From Arthrobacter sp. EpRS71 (GTDB lineage Bacteria > Actinomycetota > Actinomycetes > Actinomycetales > Micrococcaceae), in NCBI RefSeq assembly GCF_001512285.1, contig NZ_LNUV01000006.1:1345273-1409272 (forward strand): DNA of 64,000 bases. The letters run 5' to 3'. A model generated the notes under the pieces. The model was not told the DNA's origin. It saw only the letters and a program-made list of their open reading frames with translations, and made no database searches. Below, in pieces: positions 34,531-42,798 of the stretch. The position numbers and the translations under genes are program-made. Position 1 is the stretch's first letter, and every line of letters starts with the position of its first letter.

Positions 34531-35388
34531 CTACTTGACCGCACCGCCGGTGGTGCCGGCGGCAATGTATTTTTGGGCCGCGACCAAGAGGACGATTGCC
34601 GGGATGGACGCGAGCACCGCCGTCGCCATGACCGAACTCCAGTCGTTCACGTAGGCGCCGATGTACTGGAAGATGCCCAGAGTGACGGGCCGTACGGCTT
34701 CGGTGGTGGTGAGGGTGAGTGCGAAGAGGAAGTCACTCCAGGCGAACAAGAACGTGAAGAGTCCCGCGGTGATCAGGGAGTTCCTGCTGAGCGGAAGCAC
34801 AATGGACCAGAACGCCCGGACGTGTCCGGCCCCGTCCACCCGCGCGGCCTCGATCACCGCGGCCGGCATGCCGTTCATGAAGGCCCGGATGATGAGGATT
34901 GCGAACGGGATGCCATGGGCAGAGTCGGCCAGTATCAGGCCCGGGATGGAGTTCAGCAGCCCAAGATCGTTGTAGGCGGTGTAGAGGGCGTTGGCCACTA
35001 CGATTCCCGGGATCATCTGGCTGATGAGGATTGCGAACAGGACTACTCCAGCACCTCGGACCTTGAAGTAGGCCAGGGCATAGGCCGCCGGGGCCGCAAT
35101 GGCCAGGCTCAGTGCCACGCTGCCCAGCGAAATGATGAGGCTGGTTCCGAGGTTGCCTGCTTGTTCGTTGATGGCTGTGGCATATCCGGTGAAGTCGGGC
35201 TTCACCGGGAACCAGGAGGTTTCCAGTGTGGTGCCGTTGGGTTGCAGGGAAGCGTTGACCATCCAGTAGACCGGGAACAGCATGATGGCCAGGAAGAAGA
35301 CGGCCAGAGCGGTGTAAGCCCAGTTCTTGCGTCCCGTTGTTTTGGGGCCGATACGCCGGAGCGTGGGGGTTTTCAGAACAGTTGTCAT
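34531..35388 (-). CDS. Carbohydrate ABC transporter permease (MalG type)
   Basis: A 285-residue inner-membrane permease with six spans. It carries the EAA loop [20 protein letters not shown] about 75 residues before the end of the last spans. It is the second permease of the importer, encoded 7 nt after the first. The ATPase gene is not in this cluster, so a shared MsiK-type ATPase encoded elsewhere is likely, as in many actinobacteria. Confidence 0.9.
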   Translation of the reverse strand: MTTVLKTPTLRRIGPKTTGRKNWAYTALAVFFLAIMLFPVYWMVNASLQPNGTTLETSWFPVKPDFTGYATAINEQAGNLGTSLIISLGSVALSLAIAAPAAYALAYFKVRGAGVVLFAILISQMIPGIVVANALYTAYNDLGLLNSIPGLILADSAHGIPFAILIIRAFMNGMPAAVIEAARVDGAGHVRAFWSIVLPLSRNSLITAGLFTFLFAWSDFLFALTLTTTEAVRPVTLGIFQYIGAYVNDWSSVMATAVLASIPAIVLLVAAQKYIAAGTTGGAVK

Positions 35389-35395
35389 GCTTTCC

Positions 35396-36388
35396 TCACT
35401 CGTCCACTGCGCGTCGGCTGGCCCGCAAGTAGAGGACCGCGAAGACCAGGGAAATGATCACCAGAACGTTGCCCAATGCTGCGCCTTCACCGAACTTGAA
35501 TTCGTGGAAGGAGAGGTTGTAGGACTGCGTGGCGATTGTTTGGGTGGAGTTGGCCGGCCCGCCATTGGTCAGGCCGAGAATGATGTCCAGCACTTTGAGC
35601 GTGTACACGACGCCGAGTACCAGGACCACGCTCACCACCGGCCGCAGCATGGGCCAGGTGATGTGCCGGAAGGACTTCCAGCCCGTGGCGCCGTCCAGCG
35701 ATCCGGCCTCATAGAGTTCGTCCGGAATTTCCTGCAGGCCGCCGTAGAGGATGGTGAGGTTGAACGGGATGCCGATCCAGATGTTCACACCCACCACGGC
35801 GATCAGGGCCAAGGATGTACTGGTCAGCCAAGGGACGCCGGTCTCGATGATGCCGAGGTCTCCCAGGAAGCGGTTCAGTGCACCGCTGTCCTTATCCAGG
35901 ATCCAGCGCCACACGGCACTGGAGACGATCAAGGGAAGGAGCCAAGGAAGCAGGAGAAGGGACCGCAGGATGCCGTTGAGCGGGAACTTGCGTTGGAAGA
36001 AGATGGCCAGCGCCAGCCCGATCACGAACTGGCCGATGATGGAGCCAAGGGTGAAGAGGACGGTGTTGACCAGGGACGTTGAGAACAACGACGACGACAA
36101 CACTGTGACGTAGTTGGTGAACCCTACCCAAGGAGCTTCTCCTGTGAAGAACGTTGAGGTGGTGTACTCCTGGAAGCTCATCACCACGTTCTTCACTACC
36201 GGGTAGCCGAAGAAGAGCGTCATGTAAACCACTGCGGGAACCAGGAAGAGCCACTGGAAGAGGCGCTCGCGGCGTTGCCGGCTGCGGCGGCGTTTGGGTG
36301 GAGGCTGCTCCGCCCCTGTGCCGTTCGCCCTGGCGGCCTTGCCTGCAGCGTGCCCCTCTGATTGAGGTATGTCAGTTGCTAACGTCAT
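35396..36388 (-). CDS. Carbohydrate ABC transporter permease (MalF type)
   Basis: A 330-residue permease. A basic N-terminal tail (RRRSRQRRERL) precedes six spans. The EAA loop is PDELYEAGSLDGATGWKSF. ATG 36388 is used because the longer frame from 36427 would run into the binding-protein gene. It partners the MalG-type permease for the sugar bound by the upstream lipoprotein. Confidence 0.88.
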   Translation of the reverse strand: MTLATDIPQSEGHAAGKAARANGTGAEQPPPKRRRSRQRRERLFQWLFLVPAVVYMTLFFGYPVVKNVVMSFQEYTTSTFFTGEAPWVGFTNYVTVLSSSLFSTSLVNTVLFTLGSIIGQFVIGLALAIFFQRKFPLNGILRSLLLLPWLLPLIVSSAVWRWILDKDSGALNRFLGDLGIIETGVPWLTSTSLALIAVVGVNIWIGIPFNLTILYGGLQEIPDELYEAGSLDGATGWKSFRHITWPMLRPVVSVVLVLGVVYTLKVLDIILGLTNGGPANSTQTIATQSYNLSFHEFKFGEGAALGNVLVIISLVFAVLYLRASRRAVDE

Positions 36389-36398
36389 CGCAGGCTGC

Positions 36399-37634
36399 CT
36401 ACTGACCCTGGGCTTGCTTGAGGGCATCAGCCGGTGACGCGTTGCCCGTCAGTGAAGTTTGGATTGCGGTGTAGATTTTGGTGGCCTGAGCCGGCCATTC
36501 CTCGCCGAGCTGGCCGGTGCGGGCTCGGGCAGTTTTGATCAGTTCCGTGAACGTGGCGAGCTTGGGGTTGTCGCTGGCGAATTTGTCCGAGAGCGTGGTC
36601 TTGGAGGGGATGGTGTTGCGGGCCGTGGCCATGGCCAGTTGGTTTTCGTCGCTGTTCAGGCAGGCAACCATTTCTGCTGCCTTGGCTTGACGGGCCTTGT
36701 TGCCGGTCTGGGGGACAGTCCATACTTCGCCGCCGAGCGGTGCAACGGAGGTCTGTCCGGCTTCCCTCACGGGGATTTTCACTACGCCGTATTGAAGCGT
36801 GGGCTGCTTGTCCAGGGCAGGGATCTGCCAGGGCCCGTTGACCATCATGGCTGCCTTGCCTGCCAGGAACTGGTCTTTGACGTCAGCCTGGGTCCAGTTG
36901 AGGGCGGATGAGGAAACCGAGCCGCTCTTCACCAGATCCGTCCAGAGCTGCAGCGCCTGCTCCGTCTCTTTGGTGTCGATCTTCTTCTCATCGCCGCCGT
37001 TGGACCACATGACGGGAAGGAACTGCCAAGTGCCCTCGTAGGTGGGGTTGGCATTGAAAGCGAGCCCGTACTGGTCACCGGCAGTGAGTTTCGCCGAAGC
37101 GGCCTTGAGTTCTTCCCATGTGGTGGGGGGAGTGACGCCGGCTGCGGCCAGAATGTCCTTGTTGTAGAACAGGGCGATGGTGTTCACGGTGGGCGCCAGC
37201 CCATAGACCTTGTCCTTGTAGGTGCCGGCGCTCAGCACACCCTCGGCGAAGTTCTCGGTGCTGACTTTGAAATCGGCGAGGGGAGCCAGGGCGCCCGTGG
37301 CGGCGATCTGCTGGAGGTCCGGGTTGTCCAGCATGAGGACGTCAGGGAGGGTCTTGGAGGAGGACTGCTGGAGAACTTTGGATATGAGCGATTTTCCGGG
37401 GACAGTCTCACGCTTGACGGTCACGCCCAGTTGGGTGCCGCATTTGCTCAGAGCATCGCCAATGAAGGATTTGTCCGGCTCGTTGTTGTAGTAGTCCATC
37501 ACGGAGAGCTCGGTGACAGCTTCGGAGGATGACGCGGCTGTGGAGGAACCGCAGCCGGAGAGGGCCAACGGCAGGCCAACCAGGGCGGCTACGGCCAAAG
37601 CGAGCGGACGGGATGTCTTTGGTGCTGACTTCAT
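36399..37634 (-). CDS. Sugar ABC transporter substrate-binding lipoprotein
   Basis: A 411-residue extracellular solute-binding protein, family 1. The signal peptide ends in the lipobox LALSGC (Cys about 28). Family marks are TLPDVLMLDNPDLQQIAATGALAPL, VTPPTTWEELKAAS and KAAMMVNGPWQIPAL. AAGGAA lies before the ATG. It is the first gene of the importer operon, with a double LacI-type operator 31-57 bp upstream of the start. Confidence 0.9.
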   Translation of the reverse strand: MKSAPKTSRPLALAVAALVGLPLALSGCGSSTAASSSEAVTELSVMDYYNNEPDKSFIGDALSKCGTQLGVTVKRETVPGKSLISKVLQQSSSKTLPDVLMLDNPDLQQIAATGALAPLADFKVSTENFAEGVLSAGTYKDKVYGLAPTVNTIALFYNKDILAAAGVTPPTTWEELKAASAKLTAGDQYGLAFNANPTYEGTWQFLPVMWSNGGDEKKIDTKETEQALQLWTDLVKSGSVSSSALNWTQADVKDQFLAGKAAMMVNGPWQIPALDKQPTLQYGVVKIPVREAGQTSVAPLGGEVWTVPQTGNKARQAKAAEMVACLNSDENQLAMATARNTIPSKTTLSDKFASDNPKLATFTELIKTARARTGQLGEEWPAQATKIYTAIQTSLTGNASPADALKQAQGQ

Positions 37635-37664
37635 TGTCTGTTCCTTTTTCTGGTGATCAATTTA

Positions 37665-37691
37665 TCGATGCGTATCGACGATGCGTATCGA
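37665..37691. promoter_or_regulatory. Double LacI-type operator before the sugar importer
   Basis: Two sites, TCGATGCGTATCGA (37665-37678) and ACGATGCGTATCGA (37678-37691), share one base, 13 bp centre to centre. The same arrangement recurs at 38822-38848. Confidence 0.75.
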
Positions 37692-37734
37692 TGAGTTCGG
37701 AAACGAAGGTCTGGCTGGGGGTTGCGGAGGTGGC

Positions 37735-38757
37735 TCAGTTACCGCTGGGTGGGCGGAGCGTGCTTGAACGGTGCGTGATCACCGTGGGTACCAGTTCCAA
37801 GGATTCGTGTGGTCCTTGGTTCTCGGCTTCGAGGAGGTCGCAGATGATCTTCACCGCGCGCCGGGAAACTTCCTTTGGGCGCAGATCGATGGTGGAGAGA
37901 GGTACGGGCTGTAGTTCGGCCAAGGTGGGTGAGGCGCTGCCAATAATGGAGACGTCCACCCCCGGGGTCAGGCCCTTTGCGGCCAGCGCGCGGCGGAGAA
38001 TGTCCTGGATGGTGCGGTCGGGGGCGATGAAGGCTGGTACGCCTTCCGTAGCGGCCAGTGCTTTGTCCACGGATTCCGAGATGATGGCAACATCTGCGCC
38101 TCCCGGGAAGTGATGCACAGCCACTCCCAGTGATTCGGCGGCCGCATCAGCTCCACGCATGAATCGGTGGACGTAATTGACGTGCCGATTCACCACGGCT
38201 GGTTGCCACTCGATGATGGAGATGACGTTGTGACCGGCTGCGGCCAGGTCGCGGACGCATTGGTCACCTGCCATGGCAAAGTCCGCATCAATGCAGACCA
38301 AGCCTGACGGATCCCGGGGTATGCCGATCAGCAGGACGGGGACGTTGAGGGTTCGTGCGACAGGGAGTCGTTCGTCCTCATCTTCCACCTGCATGAGGAT
38401 CAAACCGTCGCAGATCTGTTGACCGACAACTCGGCGGAGTCCGGCGGCACCCTCGTCCTCGGTGACTAGGAGGATGTCGTGATCGAACTGCCTTGCGGTC
38501 GATGCAATCACTGACACAAACTCCATGAGGGAGGCCATTTCCAGCTCGGGAATGAACGGTATGACCAACCCGATGACGCGTGTCCGTCGCCCGGCCAAGG
38601 CGCGGGCCCCGGCATTCGGCTGGTAGGTGAGTTCCTCGATGGCAGCCTCTACCTTTTTCCGCGTTTTCTCGGAAATCGGCCGCTTGCCACTGAGGACATA
38701 GGAGACCGTGCTTTGGGCCACTCCGGCGGCCTGGGCAACGTCTTTGCTGGTGGGCAT
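37735..38757 (-). CDS. LacI-family transcriptional regulator
   Basis: A 340-residue repressor. The HTH is SKDVAQAAGVAQSTVSYVLSG at residues 3-23, the hinge follows at TYQPNAGARALAGRRT, and the remainder is a periplasmic-binding-protein-like effector domain ending with the usual TTIDLRP-type core (STIDLRPKEVSRRAVKI). ATG 38757 fits the family and has a GGAGG upstream; an open frame to 38901 would add 48 unrelated residues. Tandem operators before this gene and before the importer indicate autoregulation and local control. Confidence 0.9.
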   Translation of the reverse strand: MPTSKDVAQAAGVAQSTVSYVLSGKRPISEKTRKKVEAAIEELTYQPNAGARALAGRRTRVIGLVIPFIPELEMASLMEFVSVIASTARQFDHDILLVTEDEGAAGLRRVVGQQICDGLILMQVEDEDERLPVARTLNVPVLLIGIPRDPSGLVCIDADFAMAGDQCVRDLAAAGHNVISIIEWQPAVVNRHVNYVHRFMRGADAAAESLGVAVHHFPGGADVAIISESVDKALAATEGVPAFIAPDRTIQDILRRALAAKGLTPGVDVSIIGSASPTLAELQPVPLSTIDLRPKEVSRRAVKIICDLLEAENQGPHESLELVPTVITHRSSTLRPPSGN

Positions 38758-38821
38758 GCCCCGACCTCCTAGTCCTCTGGTGAGCGGGTTTTGTAGCCTG
38801 CTCTTCGGATTCCGTGATTTG

Positions 38822-38848
38822 TCGATGCGTATCGTCGATGCGCATCGA
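38822..38848. promoter_or_regulatory. Double LacI-type operator before lacI
   Basis: TCGATGCGTATCGT (38822-38835) and the perfect palindrome TCGATGCGCATCGA (38835-38848) share one base. It lies between lacI and the divergent phosphatase gene. Confidence 0.75.
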
Positions 38849-38919
38849 GAATGAGTATGACATGGGTCACTCTCCCTCCGCAAGACCCCGCTTCCCACCA
38901 TTGTGCTTAGCTACTTCCT

Positions 38920-39642
38920 ATGGATGGGACTTCTTCCGCTCACCGACGTGTCCACTGGGACGGCGCCGTCAACGCCTGGCGTATCGCCGGGGATGTGTAC
39001 CGCATGGGGCGCCATGAATGGGTTACCGAAGCCGGCTGGCGGCAAATGTACGACGACGGCGTCCGCACCGTGATTGATCTCCGCGCCTCGCGCGAGCGGC
39101 GGCAACGTGACACCGACCCCCAGGTGCCCGGCGAGGTGAAGGCGGGCATCGACGTCGTCCATTGCCCAACGGAGGATCCTGACCATGAGGATTTCGGTGC
39201 GCTTTTTGGGCCGTACCTCAAAGACCCCGCCCAGTACGAGGATTACCTCGGCGTGTTCCCGGACAAGATCGCGGCAGTCTTCAGGGCCATAGCCGCGTCA
39301 CCGGGCAAGGTGGTGGTTCATTGCTCAGCGGGCAGGGATCGTAGTGGGGTCATCGCGGTGATGCTGCAGCGATTGGCTGGTGCCGGCGATGAGGAGATCG
39401 TGCAGGGATATGAGCTGGCGGCGCGGGGGATTAACGAGCGGCATCGTACGCATGGGGCGCCGCATGCCCACGATCCGTACCTGTCTGATGACGAGCTTGA
39501 GGCCATGCTGACCCGGCGGCGGGAGAGTCTGCGGGCCTTCCTTGCGAGGTTGGACGCGGCCGGGTTCCTGGCGGCCCACGGTGTCTCGGGTCGGGAGCTG
39601 GCTGCCGTGCGGGCCAAGCTCGGTGTGGTCGACGCTGACTGA
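38920..39642 (+). CDS. Tyrosine-protein phosphatase (DSP-like)
   Basis: A 240-residue Cys-based phosphatase. The P-loop VVVHCSAGRDRSGVIAVM (Cys about 130) and a DLRASRER turn near residue 55 are typical of bacterial Y_phosphatase3 enzymes such as PtpB-like proteins. The substrate is unknown; some of these act on phosphoinositides. It is divergent from lacI and may be affected by the double operator between them. Confidence 0.85.
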   Translation: MDGTSSAHRRVHWDGAVNAWRIAGDVYRMGRHEWVTEAGWRQMYDDGVRTVIDLRASRERRQRDTDPQVPGEVKAGIDVVHCPTEDPDHEDFGALFGPYLKDPAQYEDYLGVFPDKIAAVFRAIAASPGKVVVHCSAGRDRSGVIAVMLQRLAGAGDEEIVQGYELAARGINERHRTHGAPHAHDPYLSDDELEAMLTRRRESLRAFLARLDAAGFLAAHGVSGRELAAVRAKLGVVDAD

Positions 39643-39693
39643 AGCCTGAAAATCCTGCTGTACTCCACGGGGCATTCATGTACCCTGTATATA

Positions 39694-39715
39694 TTACCGA
39701 ACGGCCGGTCAGTAA
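39694..39715. promoter_or_regulatory. PaaR-type operator before paaZ
   Basis: A 22-bp imperfect palindrome, TTACCGAACGG followed by CCGGTCAGTAA, directly downstream of TATATA (39688-39693). A repressor here would block the promoter. Confidence 0.65.
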
Positions 39716-39776
39716 TGTTGGCTCCAGTCAGCAGCGACCGTGCCGATTTCACGTGCCTTGGAAGGACCCGTCGACG

Positions 39777-41876
39777 ATGACCACTACAGCAGTCGCCCCG
39801 GAAACCACAGCCGTTGCAACCGTCCCCAGCTACGTCCAGGATGCCTGGTGGACGCCGGCACCTGACGCCAAGAAGGTCCCGGTCCGTGATGCCAGCACCG
39901 GAGAGGTCCTGGCAAACGTCAGCACCGACGGACTGGACCTTGCCGCCGTCGTGGATTTCGGCCGCACCACCGGCCAAACGGAACTTGGGAAGCTGACGTT
40001 CCACCAGCGCGCCCTCAAGCTCAAAGAGCTGGCCATGTACCTCAACGGGCGTCGCAACGAACTGTACGAATCCTCGTTGCAGAGCGGTGCCACCAAGATC
40101 GACAACATGATCGACATTGACGGCGGCATCGGTGTGCTCTTCACCTTTGGTTCCAAGGGCCGCCGCGAACTGCCCAACTCACAGGTTGTGGTGGACGGTC
40201 CCATGGAGACGCTGTCCAAGGACGGATCGTTCGTCGCCGAGCACATCTACACCCGTATTCCCGGCGTCGCGGTCCAAATCAACGCGTTCAACTTCCCGGT
40301 CTGGGGCATGCTGGAGAAGTTCGCTCCCGCGTTCCTTGCCGGCGTCCCCACCATCGTGAAGCCGGCCACGCCCACGGGATACGTTGCGGCCGCAGCCGTG
40401 AAGGCAATCGTCGAGTCGGGCATTCTTCCCGCAGGAGCGCTGCAGCTGATTTCCGGTTCCGCCCGCACCATCCTGGATGAACTCGATTACCGCGACCTCG
40501 TGTCCTTCACCGGCTCGGCCTCCACTGCCAACTCCTTGAAGGGCCACAAGAACGTGGTCCAGGGCGGCGTCCGTTTCACGTCCGAAACCGACTCCCTCAA
40601 CGCCGCAATCCTCGGCCCCGACGCCGTCCCCGGCACACCCGAGTTCGACGCCTTCATCAAAGCGGTGGTCACCGAAATGACCGTCAAAGCCGGGCAGAAG
40701 TGCACCGCCATCCGCCGCATCATCGTCCCGCAGTCGCTGACCGCCGAGGTCGCCGCCGCCGTCGGCGCCCGCATCAACGAGCGCGTGGTCCTCGGAGACC
40801 CGCGCGCGGAGGGCGTCACCATGGGCGCGTTGGCGTCGCTTGAACAGCTCGCGGATGTCCGTGCCGCCGTTCAATCAATGCTCGACGCCGGTGGTGAGCT
40901 TGCGTACGGATCTCTCGATTCGCCGTCGGTCACCTCCGTTGGCGGCACCGTGGGCGTAGTGGAGGACGGCGCGTTTATGTCCCCGGTCCTCCTGAGCTGG
41001 GCAAACGCCGAAGCCGAAGAAGTTCACTCCTTGGAAGCGTTCGGGCCGGTTTCCTCAGTGATCGGGTACTCGGATCTTTCCGACGCCATCCGCTTGGCAG
41101 CCCGCGGCTCAGGCTCGTTGGTGGCCTCGGTCTGCACCAACGATCCCGCTGTTGCTCAGGAGCTGGTGCTCGGCATCGCGGCCCACCACGGACGCGTCCA
41201 CATGCTCAACCGTGAAGACGCCCGCTCATCCACGGGCCACGGATCCCCGGTCCCGCACCTGGTCCACGGCGGCCCCGGGCGTGCCGGCGGCGGTGAGGAA
41301 CTGGGCGGTATCCGCTCGGTGATGCACCACATGCAGCGAACAGCAATCCAGGGTTCGCCGAACATGCTCACCGCAGTTACCGGTCTTTGGCACACTGGCG
41401 CCGACAGGAACTTCACCGTGGAGACCGAAGGCGAGCACCCCTTCCGGAAGCACCTGTCCACGCTGCGGATCGGTGATGCTGTGCGTTCGGAACTCCGTGA
41501 GGTCACGCTTGAGGACATCACCGCTTTCGCGAACTCCACCGGAGACACGTTCTACGCCCACACCAACCAGGAAGCTGCCGAAGCCAACCCGTTCTTCCCC
41601 GGCATCGTGGCCCACGGCTACCTGCTGCTGAGCTGGGCTGCCGGACTCTTCGTTGAGCCCGCACCGGGCCCCGTCCTGGCCAACTACGGCTTGGAGAACC
41701 TGCGCTTCATCACACCTGTTGCGGCCGGAGACTCCATTCGGGTCACGCTGACAGCAAAGAAGATCACACCTCGTGAGACTGACGAATACGGCGAGGTGGC
41801 CTGGGACGCCGTCCTGACCAATCAGAACGACGACATCGTGGCCACCTACGACGTCCTGACCCTCGTGGAGAAGTAA
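39777..41876 (+). CDS. paaZ: Bifunctional PaaZ: aldehyde dehydrogenase / oxepin-CoA hydrolase
   Basis: A 699-residue fusion that opens the oxepin-CoA ring and oxidises the aldehyde in phenylacetate degradation. The N-terminal aldehyde dehydrogenase (about 1-530) has the catalytic Glu in RFTSETDSL and Cys in KAGQKCTAIRR. The C-terminal MaoC-like hydratase (about 555-690) has TGDTFYAHTNQEAAEANPFF and PGIVAHGYLLLSW with the catalytic Asp and His. Both active sites look intact. ATG 39777 follows GGAAGGA by 10 nt. The ring-activating monooxygenase genes paaABCDE are not in this window. Confidence 0.93.
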   Translation: MTTTAVAPETTAVATVPSYVQDAWWTPAPDAKKVPVRDASTGEVLANVSTDGLDLAAVVDFGRTTGQTELGKLTFHQRALKLKELAMYLNGRRNELYESSLQSGATKIDNMIDIDGGIGVLFTFGSKGRRELPNSQVVVDGPMETLSKDGSFVAEHIYTRIPGVAVQINAFNFPVWGMLEKFAPAFLAGVPTIVKPATPTGYVAAAAVKAIVESGILPAGALQLISGSARTILDELDYRDLVSFTGSASTANSLKGHKNVVQGGVRFTSETDSLNAAILGPDAVPGTPEFDAFIKAVVTEMTVKAGQKCTAIRRIIVPQSLTAEVAAAVGARINERVVLGDPRAEGVTMGALASLEQLADVRAAVQSMLDAGGELAYGSLDSPSVTSVGGTVGVVEDGAFMSPVLLSWANAEAEEVHSLEAFGPVSSVIGYSDLSDAIRLAARGSGSLVASVCTNDPAVAQELVLGIAAHHGRVHMLNREDARSSTGHGSPVPHLVHGGPGRAGGGEELGGIRSVMHHMQRTAIQGSPNMLTAVTGLWHTGADRNFTVETEGEHPFRKHLSTLRIGDAVRSELREVTLEDITAFANSTGDTFYAHTNQEAAEANPFFPGIVAHGYLLLSWAAGLFVEPAPGPVLANYGLENLRFITPVAAGDSIRVTLTAKKITPRETDEYGEVAWDAVLTNQNDDIVATYDVLTLVEK

Positions 41877-41880
41877 CCCC

Positions 41881-42156
41881 CTCTCACATCCCTCGGGGTT
41901 GGGTGGGTCCCTCTCTCACATCACTCGGGTTTGGGTGGGTCCCTCTCTCACATCCCTCGGGGTTGGGCCCGACTGCTTTCGCACACACGACAAAACGCCT
42001 TCCCACGGTATGTGGGGAGGCGTTTTGTTGTTTGACCGTCTTACGGAGCCGGGCACTCCCCAGCACTCCTGCGGGGGGTAGGGATGTGAGAGAGCGATGG
42101 CGTGAGGGGGTAGGGATGTGAGAGAGCGATCGGCTGAAGGCCGTGGGATGTGAGAG
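41881..42156. repeat. Six-unit array: three direct and three inverted repeats with 32-bp period
   Basis: The sequence CTCTCACATC begins at 41881, 41913 and 41945. Its complement GATGTGAGAG begins at 42083, 42115 and 42147. All steps are exactly 32 bp. The bases between are partly alike on the left and mostly different on the right. A terminator hairpin lies in the middle. The array fills the convergent gap between paaZ and paaR. Confidence 0.85.
41991..42032. terminator. Terminator between paaZ and paaR
   Basis: A 16-bp stem, CAAAACGCCT...AGGCGTTTTG, with one G-T pair and a 5-nt loop, ending in TTGTTT. A-rich on the other side, so it can work in both directions. Confidence 0.85.
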
Positions 42157-42158
42157 GG

Positions 42159-42761
42159 TCAGGCGGCGGTGTGGAGTCCGTCGAAGGCCATGGTGATGAC
42201 GTCGTCGGCGAGCTTCTCCGGGGACAGAGAGCCGCCCGGCTTGTACCACTCCACAATCGAGTTGATGGTGCCGAACAGCAGTCGGGTGACGGTGCGCGGA
42301 TCGATGTCCTGGCGCAGGGACCCGTCTTCCCGGGCAGCCGCTATCAGCTCGGCCACCTTGTGATCGAAGGCGCGGCGGCGTTCCAGGGCATTCCGCTCGA
42401 TTTCCGTGTTGCCACGAAGACGCAGGAGCAGGGTCACGAACGGCAGCCGATCCACCAGCACGGCAATGGTCTGCCTCAGCACGAACTCGAGCCGCGCATC
42501 GGCGGGCCCGGAGGTGGCGGAAGGCTCCTCGAGAATGGCTTCCAGACCGCCCAAGGCGTGGTCCAGGGCGAGCTTCAGCAGATCGCCCTTGGACGGCACG
42601 TGGTGGTAAATGGCTGACTTCGAGATCCCGAGATTCTCGGCCAGGATGCCCATGGACGTTGCATCGTATCCGTGACGGTTGAAGACGTCGACGGCGATGC
42701 GGAGCACCGACTGCTGGTCGTAACCGGGCCGTCCGCGCTTGGTGGTGGTCTCAGTAGGCAT
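42159..42761 (-). CDS. paaR: TetR-family repressor of phenylacetate genes
   Basis: A 200-residue TetR protein. The HTH is SVLRIAVDVFNRHGYDATS then MGILAENLGISKSAIYHHV (about 18-55). A C-terminal ligand domain follows (LFGTINSIVEWYKPGG). It lies directly after paaK on the same strand, and three PaaR-like operators occur in the window, one of them before the paaI-paaK-paaR operon, so it is probably autoregulated. In related actinobacteria PaaR is released by phenylacetyl-CoA. The gene symbol rests on context. Confidence 0.8.
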   Translation of the reverse strand: MPTETTTKRGRPGYDQQSVLRIAVDVFNRHGYDATSMGILAENLGISKSAIYHHVPSKGDLLKLALDHALGGLEAILEEPSATSGPADARLEFVLRQTIAVLVDRLPFVTLLLRLRGNTEIERNALERRRAFDHKVAELIAAAREDGSLRQDIDPRTVTRLLFGTINSIVEWYKPGGSLSPEKLADDVITMAFDGLHTAA

Positions 42762-42798
42762 GCTGGCATTTTCTCATGATCTCAGTGGTGGACGGCGC

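Noticed and set aside
41881-42156. The 32-bp periodic units as a CRISPR array.
   Set aside because: The shared core is only about 10-17 bp, half of the units are inverted, and there are no cas genes.
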